Below are positions 1 through 6,276 of a DNA stretch of 12,777 nucleotides, one piece after another. The position numbers and the translations under genes are program-made. Within the stretch, counting starts at the first letter, position 1. Every line of letters starts with the position of its first letter. This DNA is from Candidatus Bipolaricaulota bacterium (GTDB lineage Bacteria; Bipolaricaulota; Bipolaricaulia; RBG-16-55-9), in contig JALUUA010000107.1 in the NCBI GenBank assembly GCA_027021605.1, positions 1-12,777 of the forward strand, written 5' to 3'. Under the pieces are notes generated by a model. The model saw only the letters and a program-made list of their open reading frames with translations. It was not told the origin of the DNA and searched no databases.

Positions 1-478
1 GATCCTCGAGCATTTCCTTCTTGAAGACCTCGGTAACCGCGACGGCGTCGTCCCGAAGGAGCGCAAGCTCGCCCAAGCGCTCCAGGGTCTTGTGGGCGAG
101 ATCTCGCCCGTAGGGCGGGCCAATAAAGATGAGGTCGAAGCGCTCGCCGCGGCGGTGGAGGCGCTCCAGGGCGCGAAAGACGTCGTCCTGCAGGATCTCC
201 GCCCGGGGGGCGAGCCCCAGCTCCCGGAGGTTGCGCTCGATAATCTGAACAGCCTCGCGGCTTGCGTCCACGAACACGGCGAAAGAAGCCCCGCGGCTTA
301 GGGCCTCGATGCCCACACTCCCCGTGCCCGCAAACAGGTCCAGGAAGCGACTCCCCCCCACGAGCCCGCCCAGGATGCTGAAGAGGGCCGAGCGGACTTG
401 GTCGCGCATGGGGCGTATCGCAGAGCTTTTGGGGGTGAAGAGCTTTCGGCTCCGAAGCGCCCCGCCGGTGATGCGCAT
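1..478 (-). CDS. rsmD: 16S rRNA (guanine-N2)-methyltransferase RsmD, 3' end cut by the window edge
   Basis: RsmD transfers a methyl group from S-adenosylmethionine to N2 of a guanine in 16S rRNA (G966 in E. coli numbering) during small-subunit assembly. The frame opens with MRITGGALRSRKLFTP, the usual RsmD start. It continues with the IRPMRDQVRSALFSILG segment (residues 21-37) and the SAM-binding motif DLFAGTGSVGIE (47-58). The visible 159 residues lack roughly the last 25-30 of the family's length because the gene runs off position 1. The start lies 13 bases after the gltX stop, so the two are probably co-transcribed; the ribosome site is weak (AGAGG very close to ATG). The catalytic motif, normally (D/N)PPY or PPF, reads GPPY at residues 120-123, with the Gly codon at 119-121. 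Identity is well supported by the motif order; catalytic competence is uncertain. Confidence 0.9.
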   Translation of the reverse strand, partial: MRITGGALRSRKLFTPKSSAIRPMRDQVRSALFSILGGLVGGSRFLDLFAGTGSVGIEALSRGASFAVFVDASREAVQIIERNLRELGLAPRAEILQDDVFRALERLHRRGERFDLIFIGPPYGRDLAHKTLERLGELALLRDDAVAVTEVFKKEMLED

Positions 479-491
479 GGCCTCTGTCGCC

Positions 492-1946
492 CTAAGAGGG
501 GGAGGCAGCCAGGCGGGCCGCCTCCCGCAGGCGCTTTAGAGCCCGCTCCTTGCCCACGAGCTCGAGGGTCTCGAAGAGCCCCGGGCCCCGGGTGACGCCC
601 GTAAGCGCCACCCGGCAGGGCTGCGCGATCTCCTTGAGCTCGCGCCCCCGCTGAGCGAGCCACCCCCGGATCTCGCGCTCCAAGCGCTCCGCCGTCCACT
701 CCGCGTCGGGCACGGCTTCCAGGTGCCCGCCTAGCTCCTGGAGCAGCGCCGTCTTCTCCGGGGTGAGGAACTTCGCGACGGCCTCGGGATCGTACTCCAC
801 ACGCTCCGTGAGCAGGGGCACCGCGGCCTCGGCCAGCTCCACCAGCGTGCGCTTCCGCTCGCGGAAGAGCTCCACCGCCCGGGCCCAGCGCGCCTCCGCG
901 ATTTTCTCTGCCTCTTCGTCGCCGAGGAAGCCCCTCTGGACCGCGAACGCCTTCACGAGCCCTCCCAAGCGCTTCGGGTCCCCGGTCTTGATGTAGTGAT
1001 GATTGAGCCAGAGGAGCTTCTCCTCGTCGAAGACGGCGGGCGAAGGGTGAATCCCCTCCAGCGAGAATTTTTCGATTAACTCTTCCCGCGAGAAGATCTC
1101 CTGGTCGCCGTAGGACCAGCCGAGCCGGGCGAGATAGTTCACCAGGGCCTCGGGGAGGATGCCCCGCTCTCTGTACTCGAAGACGGCGGTGGCCCCGTGG
1201 CGCTTGCTGAGCTTGGTGCGGTCCTTGGCGAGGACCATGGGCACGTGGGCGAACACCGGGAGGTCCGCGCCCAGGGCTCGGTAGATGAGGATCTGCTTGG
1301 GCGTGTTCTTGAGGTGCTCGTCGGCGCGGATCACGTGGGTGATCCCCATGGTGAGGTCGTCGACCACCACGGCGAAGTTGTAGGTGGGCCGCCCGTCCGA
1401 GCGCAGAATGATGAAATCGTCGATCTCCTCGTTGCGGAACTCGACGGGGCCGCGGATGACGTCTTCCACGACCGTGGTGCCCTCTTTGGGTGAGACGAAG
1501 CGCAGCGCGGGCCTTCGCCCCTCGGCCTCTAGGCGCTCGCGCTCTTGGGGGGTAAGATGGCGGCACGTCCCGTCGTATTGGGGGGTGCGCTTCTCCGCGA
1601 GGGCTTGTTTGCGCTTTGCCTCCAGCTCCTCCGGGGTGCAGTAGCAGGGGTAGGCCCTGCCCTCCTCTAAGAGCTTCCGGGCGTGCTCCTGGTAGAGGGG
1701 CAGCCGTTGGCTCTGGAAGTAGGGCCCCTCGTCCCACTCGAGGCCGAGCCACTTTAAGCTCTCGAGGATCGGCTCGACGAGCTCGGGGCGGTTGCGCTCG
1801 ACGTCCGTGTCCTCGAACCTCAGGACGAAAACGCCTTGGTGCTTGCGGGCAAAGAGCCAGTTGAACAGGGCCGTGCGCGCCCCGCCCACGTGGAGCTCCC
1901 CCGTGGGGCTGGGGGCAAAGCGGACTCGAACTTTGTGCTGAGCCAT
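492..1946 (-). CDS. gltX: glutamyl-tRNA synthetase
   Basis: This class I aminoacyl-tRNA synthetase (484 residues) charges tRNA-Glu with glutamate, and may also charge tRNA-Gln if non-discriminating, which cannot be told here. Visible are APSPTGELHVGGARTALFNW (residues 11-30, the HIGH-type ATP motif), KLSKR (245-249, the KMSKS-type loop) and a zinc-site pattern C101-x-C103 with C128-x-H130. The C-terminal part fits the helical anticodon-binding domain. An ATG 14 codons upstream (1988) is in frame, but the start at 1946 begins with the conserved KVRVRFAPSPTG region and follows the ribosome site AAGGAGAGGGG. The upstream toxin pseudogene ends 25 bases before this start and rsmD begins 13 bases after the stop. 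No convincing promoter of its own is visible directly upstream. Confidence 0.97.
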   Translation of the reverse strand: MAQHKVRVRFAPSPTGELHVGGARTALFNWLFARKHQGVFVLRFEDTDVERNRPELVEPILESLKWLGLEWDEGPYFQSQRLPLYQEHARKLLEEGRAYPCYCTPEELEAKRKQALAEKRTPQYDGTCRHLTPQERERLEAEGRRPALRFVSPKEGTTVVEDVIRGPVEFRNEEIDDFIILRSDGRPTYNFAVVVDDLTMGITHVIRADEHLKNTPKQILIYRALGADLPVFAHVPMVLAKDRTKLSKRHGATAVFEYRERGILPEALVNYLARLGWSYGDQEIFSREELIEKFSLEGIHPSPAVFDEEKLLWLNHHYIKTGDPKRLGGLVKAFAVQRGFLGDEEAEKIAEARWARAVELFRERKRTLVELAEAAVPLLTERVEYDPEAVAKFLTPEKTALLQELGGHLEAVPDAEWTAERLEREIRGWLAQRGRELKEIAQPCRVALTGVTRGPGLFETLELVGKERALKRLREAARLAASPS

Positions 1947-1962
1947 CCCCTCTCCTTCGGAT

Positions 1963-1979
1963 TCCGATGCCCTATCGGA
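1963..1979 (-). other. small inverted repeat between the toxin remnant and gltX
   Basis: TCCGAT, a 5-base loop and ATCGGA form a perfect 6-bp stem. It covers the stop codon of the toxin remnant and ends just upstream of the gltX ribosome binding site. It could influence gltX mRNA processing or translation, or it could be chance. It has no T tract and is not a standard terminator. Confidence 0.3.
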
Positions 1980-2270
1980 GTCGTGCATAGCGGCGATACA
2001 CTTCGTCGTCCCCGCGCTTGGCTACGAGGAACACCGTCAGCCGTCTCTTAGCATCATCGACTTCGTACACGATGCGGTGCTCGCCGGCCGTCACCCGATA
2101 GATGTCGGGTTCCAGCTTCCTGCTGTCCGGGGGCCGCGAATTCAAGGACAACTCCAAGATCTTCCGCAGAGTTGGAGCTGAACCTTTGCCGGGTAGCGCT
2201 TCTTGTCGCGGAGCTCCTTGAGCACCGCAGGATGGACGACAACGCCGTAGCCGTGGGGAGCCCGCTCCAT
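1972..2270 (-). pseudogene. RelE/ParE-family toxin gene, disrupted by a one-base frameshift
   Basis: RelE-type toxins are small ribosome-dependent mRNA interferases neutralised by a co-encoded antitoxin. An ATG at 2270, four bases after the antitoxin stop and with an AAGGA site, opens a frame encoding residues like GVVVHPAVLKELRDKK...AKVQLQL. This frame hits TGA at 2142-2144 after 42 codons. The typical RelE C-terminal half (LRKILELSLN, then DIYRVTAGEHRIVYEVDD, then FLVAKRGDDEVYRRYARLR) continues in another frame to the stop at 1972. The whole interval is 299 bases; adding one base in the region of about 2165-2180 would give a normal 99-residue toxin, so a single-base deletion is the simplest reading. 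No typical slippery heptamer is seen at the junction. A sequencing error is the main alternative. Confidence 0.75.
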
Positions 2271-2274
2271 TCCT

Positions 2275-2556
2275 TTAGCTCTTCACCGCTAGGGACTTAT
2301 CGAAGAGATGTTCGTATTGTTCGATAAGGTCCTCAACCGGTACGGGCTCTTCCCCTTGGGCCTGGAGGAGGCGGACCAGTAGAACGTCGAGGAGCTCCTC
2401 CAGCTTCTCGACGCGCTCCAGGTCCTCCACGCTAACTAAGGCAGCTGCGGCCTTGCCGTCCCGCGTGATGAGGAAGCGCTCCCCGGCGTACTGTACCCGG
2501 GCCAACAGCGCCCCTAAGCGCCTGCGCGCTTCGGCCGCTCCGACTTGGGTGGCCAT
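2275..2556 (-). CDS. Phd/YefM-family antitoxin
   Basis: This 93-residue protein fits Phd/YefM antitoxins. These bind their partner toxin through a flexible C-terminus and repress their own operon through an N-terminal DNA-binding fold. The N-terminal half shows the family pattern: GAAEARRRLGALLARVQYAG, then RFLITRDGKAAAALVSVEDLERVEKLEELL. The charged C-terminal tail would be the toxin-binding part. It is followed after four bases by the RelE-like toxin remnant, the standard order for such pairs. Since the toxin looks broken, this may be an orphan antitoxin kept as a repressor or as protection against other toxins. The start at 2556 has only a weak ribosome site (GGCAGG directly before ATG). 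Confidence 0.85.
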   Translation of the reverse strand: MATQVGAAEARRRLGALLARVQYAGERFLITRDGKAAAALVSVEDLERVEKLEELLDVLLVRLLQAQGEEPVPVEDLIEQYEHLFDKSLAVKS

Positions 2557-2565
2557 CCTGCCGCA

Positions 2566-2595
2566 AAGCCTAGCTTATGCAAGCCCTTAGAGCAA
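2566..2595 (-). promoter_or_regulatory. predicted promoter and operator of the toxin-antitoxin operon
   Basis: On the minus strand a TTGCTC box (2590-2595), a 17-base spacer and TAGGCT (2567-2572) lie about 11 bases before the antitoxin ATG. The -10 box is poor. The positions 2566-2584 read AAGC-CTA-GCTT-ATGC-AAGC, that is, alternating inverted half-sites overlapping the -10 box. That arrangement would suit antitoxin-mediated autorepression. Binding by the Phd-like protein is inference. Confidence 0.45.
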
Positions 2596-2604
2596 CCTCC
2601 GGGG

Positions 2605-3516
2605 TCAGAACTCCATGAGGTCCGCCCGCAGGTAGGCGAATACCCATCCCTCGCCCCGATCGACCACGAAGAGGAGGCCCTGCCAGCGCTCCCCCTCGTA
2701 GGAGAACGCCCAACGGCTCCAGAGGACGGAGCCCGTTCGTCCCTCTTCCTCGAGCCTCCAGCCCGCCTCCCGGAGCTGGCGGGCATAGTGCTCCTCCAGC
2801 TCCGCTACGCTCCACCCCTCGGGGAACCGGATGAGCGCGTGGTTGCTGACGTGATCGTCGCTCGCGCTGCTGCCCCCACGCTTCTGGCGGCTCCCCTCCG
2901 GGTTGGTCAGGGGCGGCAAGACCTCCTGTAAGATCTGCAGGGCGTCCTTCCCCTCCAGTGCGGACCGAGGGGAGCTGCAGCGGGAATACGTCGGGTCTAA
3001 GTTGTAGGAGAGGCGCACCTCCGTCTGCCCCCCCGGGCGGGGGAAGGCGTACACGTCCAGGGAGGGCCCGGGGCGGCCGCGGCAGAAGCTGCGCCCTTGA
3101 TCCCGGGAAAAGACGAAGCCCCCTTGAGGGGAAAGGGACCTCCGCGCCTCCCAGCCGCGGGCCGTAAGTTCCCGGTCGTAAAAGGCGTAAACCTCCTGGG
3201 GAGATCGGGGTACGTCGAGGAGAACCACCCCGTAGGTCTCCTCCACCGCGCTCCCGACGACGGTGGCTCCCGGAGGGAGCGGGATCTCAAAGGGCAGGTC
3301 CGGGGGCAACCCGCCCGGGAAGAGCCGGCCTTGGCGCATCTCCCCCGTGGGGGAGGGAGAGGTCATCAGCCGCTCCACGAACTCCTCCAGCTGCGCGGCG
3401 CCTCCCCGGTCCGCAGGGGACGGCTCCTCGTAGACCCGAAGCGGCAGCTGCAGGAAGAACCCCGCTGCCACGATCACCCCGATGAGAAAGAGCGTCAGCA
3501 AAACGCGCTCGGACAT
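2605..3516 (-). CDS. membrane-anchored protein of unknown function with a duplicated domain
   Basis: This 303-residue protein has one N-terminal membrane segment (about residues 6-23) followed by a short Pro-rich linker, so most of it probably lies outside the cytoplasmic membrane. I do not recognise a named family. Two stretches resemble each other: SPQEVYAFYDRELTARGWEA (105-124) and SVAELEEHYARQLREAGWRL (236-255). Each is followed about 13-15 residues later by a (F/W)SR element and then a hydrophobic strand (LDVYAF, LLFVV), suggesting tandem copies of one small alpha/beta domain. Each copy is preceded by a strand (GVVLLDVP, ALIRFPEG). In-frame codons upstream to 3582 exist, but the ATG at 3516 follows an AAAGGAGGGGAG site and begins directly before the membrane segment. 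A promoter is predicted upstream. Confidence 0.8.
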   Translation of the reverse strand: MSERVLLTLFLIGVIVAAGFFLQLPLRVYEEPSPADRGGAAQLEEFVERLMTSPSPTGEMRQGRLFPGGLPPDLPFEIPLPPGATVVGSAVEETYGVVLLDVPRSPQEVYAFYDRELTARGWEARRSLSPQGGFVFSRDQGRSFCRGRPGPSLDVYAFPRPGGQTEVRLSYNLDPTYSRCSSPRSALEGKDALQILQEVLPPLTNPEGSRQKRGGSSASDDHVSNHALIRFPEGWSVAELEEHYARQLREAGWRLEEEGRTGSVLWSRWAFSYEGERWQGLLFVVDRGEGWVFAYLRADLMEF

Positions 3517-3568
3517 CGCTCTCCCCTCCTTTGCGTCGCTCGTGCGCCCGTTCGCGCTCGCGGCTCTT

Positions 3569-3598
3569 AGAATAGAGGGCAAGGAGCGGCGGCGTCAA
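3569..3598 (-). promoter_or_regulatory. sigma70-like promoter for the membrane-anchored protein gene
   Basis: TTGACG (3593-3598), an 18-base spacer and TATTCT (3569-3574) on the minus strand lie about 52 bases upstream of the ATG at 3516. The -35 box matches the consensus at five of six bases and the -10 box at four of six. Confidence 0.6.
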
Positions 3599-3603
3599 CG
3601 GCT

Positions 3604-3653
3604 GCCAGGAGGCCCTCCCGGCGGCGGAACCCGCAGAGAGCCCGCGCTGGCTC
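3604..3653 (-). terminator. two adjacent hairpins after the secreted protein gene (possible terminator)
   Basis: An 8-bp stem with a 3-base loop (3604-3622, one G-T pair) and a 5-bp stem GAGCC/GGCTC with a 6-base loop (3638-3653) lie at the end of the upstream gene. The second overlaps its stop codon. Neither is followed by a T tract, so this is not a canonical intrinsic terminator. The position, between a gene end and the next promoter, is what suggests the role. Confidence 0.35.
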
Positions 3654-4266
3654 AGAAGTAAAAGTGGAACCCAATTCCCCCCGCGATCCAGCGGAAGTCG
3701 TAGAGGTTCTGAAGGTTGAGGGCAAACCCGTAGTCGATGACGGGGTAGACGCGCTCGATGGGCCAGTCGGAGATCTCGATCTCCCCGAGCACCGCGAGCA
3801 TCGAGCGCTCCACCCTCAGGGGCTTGTCCTGCGCGAACTTCAGGGTCACCGAGGGCCCTCCCGTGACGTAGAAGTCCGCCCGCGGGTTGTCGCTCACCTT
3901 GAAGAGCCCCCGGGCCGAGAGGTGTAGCTCCAGCGCGTTCGGACACCGCGGGGGCTCCACCACGGGCGGCGGCGGGGGCGGCTCCTCCCCGGGCTCCGGC
4001 TCGGGCGGAATTCGGGGCTCGTAGTCGAACTCGCAGTCGGGGATCGGGGCCAGGTTGAACTCGATCCCCGTGCCCTCGTTCAGCCAGTAGCGGAAGCTGA
4101 TCCCCAAAAACGGGAAGTTGGCGTGGATCCCGACGGCCCACTTCCCCCCGGGAGCGCCCCCCTCCGGCTCCTGCGCCCGCGCGGGGACACCCGTTGCCGC
4201 AACGAGGAGGAGCAGCGCAAGGGCGATGAGCCCGATCGATCTCGATGCGATGCGCATTCGGTGCAC
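3652..4266 (-). CDS. secreted, probably outer-membrane barrel-like protein
   Basis: This 204-residue protein has a signal peptide (basic start, hydrophobic residues 12-25, likely cleavage after ARA at 31). The mature part opens with strand-like alternating segments (KWAVGIHANFPFLGISFRYW, 42-61). It then has a Pro/Glu-rich stretch at about 83-108 that includes six consecutive prolines, and more strand-like segments to the end. It terminates in GFHFYF; a final Phe with alternating aromatics is typical of outer-membrane barrels. Two cysteines (78 and 108) flank the Pro-rich stretch and might pair. The chosen GTG start at 4266 lies nine bases after GGAG; an ATG at 4257 is the alternative. It starts 43 bases after the ilvE stop, so it may be read from the ilvE transcript. 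No specific family is recognised. Confidence 0.75.
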   Translation of the reverse strand: MHRMRIASRSIGLIALALLLLVAATGVPARAQEPEGGAPGGKWAVGIHANFPFLGISFRYWLNEGTGIEFNLAPIPDCEFDYEPRIPPEPEPGEEPPPPPPVVEPPRCPNALELHLSARGLFKVSDNPRADFYVTGGPSVTLKFAQDKPLRVERSMLAVLGEIEISDWPIERVYPVIDYGFALNLQNLYDFRWIAGGIGFHFYF

Positions 4267-4309
4267 GATGTCACGCTCCTTTGGGTTTTGCTTTGCTGCT
4301 TCTCTTTGG

Positions 4310-5191
4310 CTACTTCTCGTAGATGGGCACGCCCGTCTCCGGTTTGCCCGTGAGGGCCTTAAAGCGCTCCCGCAGGTCGCGGGTGATGGGGCCGGGGCGG
4401 CCCGTCCCGATGGGGCGCCCGTCGATCTCGACGATGGGGATGACCTCGGCGGCGGTCCCCGTCAGAAAGACCTCGTCGGCGGTGTAGAGTTGCGCCACCC
4501 CGAAGTACTCCTCGCGGGCGGGGTAGCCCGCTTCTCGTGCCAGCTCGAGGATGACCCCGCGGGTGATCCCCGGAAGGTTCGTGGTCACCGGCGGGGTGTA
4601 CAGCACGCCCTTCTTGACGGCGAAGAGGTTGTCGGCGGTGCCCTCGGCCACGAAGCCGCGGACGTCCAGCATGATGGCCTCGTCGGCCCCGGCGGCGATC
4701 GCCTCCAGCTTCGCCATGATGTTCGTCAAATAGTTCAGGGACTTTACGCTGGGCGGCAGCGACTCCGGCGGGCGGGCCCGGGTGGAGGCCACGATCGTCC
4801 GCAGCCCCTTCTCGTACAGCTCCTCCGGGTAGAGGGTCTTCCAGTCCTTCACCAGGATGAGGACGGTCGGGCGGGCGCACTTTCGCGGATCGATCCCCAA
4901 ATCCCCCACGCCGCGGGTCACGATGGGCCGGATGTAGGCCGTCTTCAGCCCGTTGACGCGCAGCGTCTCGAGGATCGCCTCGCGCATCTCGTCGCGGCTT
5001 AGGGGGATCTCCAAGCGAATGGCCCGCGCGCTGTCGTAGAGGCGGTCCAGGTGCTCCTCGAGCTTGAAGACGTACCCGTCGTAGGCGCGGATGCCCTCGA
5101 AGATCCCGTCGCCGTACAGGAAGCCGTGGTCAAAGGCGCTGATCTTGACATCCTCTTCCGGAACGAACTCGCCGTTGAGGTAGAGCTTCAT
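4310..5191 (-). CDS. ilvE: branched-chain amino acid aminotransferase
   Basis: This PLP enzyme (class IV fold, 293 residues) catalyses the last step of valine, leucine and isoleucine synthesis, the reversible transfer of the amino group between glutamate and the branched-chain 2-oxo acids. Visible are the start KLYLNGEFVPEEDVKISAFDHGFLYGDGIFEG (first 33 residues), the catalytic-lysine region SVKSLNYLTNIMAK with Lys150 as the likely PLP lysine, EGTADNLF (183-190, family Glu near the PLP ring), the PGITRG turn (207-212) and the LTGTAAEVIPI segment (243-253). The start ATG follows AAAGGGG. The upstream Lrp/AsnC gene lies on the same strand 173 bases away, with a promoter-like pair and short tandem repeats between, so local control by that regulator is plausible. 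D-amino-acid or aminodeoxychorismate lyase relatives are less likely given the overall match. Confidence 0.95.
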   Translation of the reverse strand: MKLYLNGEFVPEEDVKISAFDHGFLYGDGIFEGIRAYDGYVFKLEEHLDRLYDSARAIRLEIPLSRDEMREAILETLRVNGLKTAYIRPIVTRGVGDLGIDPRKCARPTVLILVKDWKTLYPEELYEKGLRTIVASTRARPPESLPPSVKSLNYLTNIMAKLEAIAAGADEAIMLDVRGFVAEGTADNLFAVKKGVLYTPPVTTNLPGITRGVILELAREAGYPAREEYFGVAQLYTADEVFLTGTAAEVIPIVEIDGRPIGTGRPGPITRDLRERFKALTGKPETGVPIYEK

Positions 5192-5203
5192 CGTTCGCCC
5201 CTT

Positions 5204-5243
5204 TCTTTGCGTGCTCTTTGCGTGTGTTTCCCCGTGTTTCCCC
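5204..5243 (-). repeat. two pairs of 10-base direct repeats in the ilvE leader
   Basis: On the plus strand TCTTTGCGTG occurs at 5204-5213 and 5215-5224. It is followed by GTGTTTCCCC at 5224-5233 and again, abutting, at 5234-5243. A degenerate third relative (TGCTTTCCC) follows. In the ilvE transcript these become GGGGAAACAC twice and CACGCAAAGA twice, directly upstream of the ribosome site. They may be protein-binding sites or products of slippage. Confidence 0.7.
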
Positions 5244-5292
5244 TATGCTTTCCCTTGCGGCTCGCGCTGGGGGGAGGGGAAAGGCCCTTCGT

Positions 5293-5322
5293 ACGATACA
5301 CCGGAGGGCTTTGGGGAGTCAA
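5293..5322 (-). promoter_or_regulatory. predicted ilvE promoter
   Basis: TTGACT (5317-5322), an 18-base spacer and TATCGT (5293-5298) on the minus strand lie about 100 bases upstream of the ilvE ATG, after the lrp stop. This implies a leader of roughly 90-95 bases containing the tandem repeats. Confidence 0.55.
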
Positions 5323-5364
5323 CCTCAGGCGTCAGGCCCCTGGCCCGGGGGTTGAGCTTGAGCG

Positions 5365-5808
5365 CTAGGGGTAGACCTCGGCGTCCTCCTTGACCACGGA
5401 GAGGACCACGGAGGTGTTCGTCTCCTCGATGGCCGGATGGCTCAGCAGCCGCTTGATCTCCCGGTTCATGCTCTCTTGATCTTTGAACTTGCCGATCACG
5501 AGGATGTCGAACTCCCCGGTGATCTCGTAGACGTGGGTGAGGCACCGGTCTTGTCTCAGGGCCCGGACGATCTCGGGGATGCGGTTCCCCTTGGCCTTGA
5601 TCTGGGTGATCGTCGTGATCGGGAACCCGAGCTTCTCGTAGTCGAGGACGGGCTTGAACCGGCGGATGATCCCCCGGTCGAGGAGGCGCCGGAGGTGCTT
5701 GCCGACGGTGGTGGTGGAAACGCCCAAGCGCTGGGCCAGCTCCCGCAAACTGGCCCGCCCGTCCTCCTGAAGGGCCCGGATGATGCGCTCGTCGAGATCG
5801 CGGTACAC
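5365..5808 (-). CDS. Lrp/AsnC-family transcriptional regulator
   Basis: Lrp/AsnC proteins bind DNA through an N-terminal helix-turn-helix and sense amino acids through a C-terminal RAM domain, usually as octamers. The N-terminus shows DLDERIIRALQEDGRASLRE, then LAQRLGVSTTTVGKHLRRLLDRGII as the helix-turn-helix. The second half has VYEITGEFDILV, the usual ligand-domain strand and turn. I choose the GTG at 5808 (147 residues) because GGAGG lies eight bases before it. A TTG at 5856 would add 16 residues with no clear ribosome site. Its position directly upstream of ilvE suggests control of branched-chain amino acid synthesis, but the ligand and targets are not visible. It is divergent from the pterin dehydratase gene. 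Confidence 0.9.
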   Translation of the reverse strand: MYRDLDERIIRALQEDGRASLRELAQRLGVSTTTVGKHLRRLLDRGIIRRFKPVLDYEKLGFPITTITQIKAKGNRIPEIVRALRQDRCLTHVYEITGEFDILVIGKFKDQESMNREIKRLLSHPAIEETNTSVVLSVVKEDAEVYP

Positions 5809-5823
5809 GTCCTTGGCCTCCGC

Positions 5824-5829
5824 TATAAT
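5824..5829 (+). promoter_or_regulatory. consensus -10 box in the lrp/pterin dehydratase divergent region
   Basis: TATAAT, a perfect -10 hexamer, stands out in GC-rich surroundings about 60 bases before the plus-strand ATG at 5889. No good -35 box is found at the right distance (CGGTAC at a 17-base spacing), so it may need an activator or be chance. Its presence also favours the downstream GTG start for the divergent regulator gene. Confidence 0.4.
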
Positions 5830-5888
5830 GATCGAGCGCAGCCGGGGGCTTCGCAAGTCGACCCGCTGTCGAAAGGGGGAGCAAGGAG

Positions 5889-6266
5889 ATGGAGAAGCTC
5901 GTGCAGGAGCGCTGTGTGGCCTGTCGCCCCGACGCGCCCCGGGTGACCGAGGAGGAGGTCCGCGAGCTTCTGCCGCAGGTCCCCGACTGGCGGATCGTGG
6001 AGCGGGAGGGGATCCGGCGGCTGGAGCGGACCTATCGCTTTCGGGACTTCGCCGGGGGGCTGCGCTTCGTCCAGCGGCTGGGGGAGCTGGCCGAGGCGGA
6101 GGGGCACCACCCCGCCGTCTTGTTGGAGTGGGGCCGGGTGACCGTCACCTGGTGGACCCACAAGATCCGGGATCTCCATCGCAACGACTTCATCATGGCC
6201 GCCAAGACGGACGCCCTCTACGATGCCCTCGTCAAGGGGCTTGAAGTCGGGGGCCGGGCCCACTAG
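5889..6266 (+). CDS. pterin-4a-carbinolamine dehydratase (PCD/DCoH family)
   Basis: PCD dehydrates 4a-hydroxytetrahydropterin to the quinonoid dihydropterin, usually recycling the cofactor of phenylalanine hydroxylase. The 125-residue protein has the family signature: EGHHPAV with His73-His74-Pro75, Trp88/Trp89, His91 (17 residues after the second His, as in DCoH) and Asp100. An N-terminal extension carries a C-x-x-C pair (Cys9, Cys12) that I do not recognise as family-typical. The ATG follows AAGGAG. No phenylalanine hydroxylase gene is in view, and PCD-like proteins with other roles exist, so the physiological substrate is open. nadE begins 10 bases after the stop, so the two are probably one transcript. 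Confidence 0.9.
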   Translation: MEKLVQERCVACRPDAPRVTEEEVRELLPQVPDWRIVEREGIRRLERTYRFRDFAGGLRFVQRLGELAEAEGHHPAVLLEWGRVTVTWWTHKIRDLHRNDFIMAAKTDALYDALVKGLEVGGRAH

Positions 6267-6276
6267 CATACGGACC

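Noticed and set aside
298..1752. 484-residue minus-strand open frame overlapping gltX and rsmD
   Set aside because: Arg/Pro/Gly-rich translation with no domain signature, lying in another frame of clear genes; a typical GC-rich shadow.
2054..2242. 62-residue frame over the toxin remnant as a separate gene
   Set aside because: It is the third frame through the RelE-like sequence; its residues match neither half of the toxin family.
2142..2270. Programmed ribosomal frameshift producing full-length toxin
   Set aside because: No slippery heptamer or clear downstream stimulatory structure at the junction; a one-base deletion explains the data more simply.
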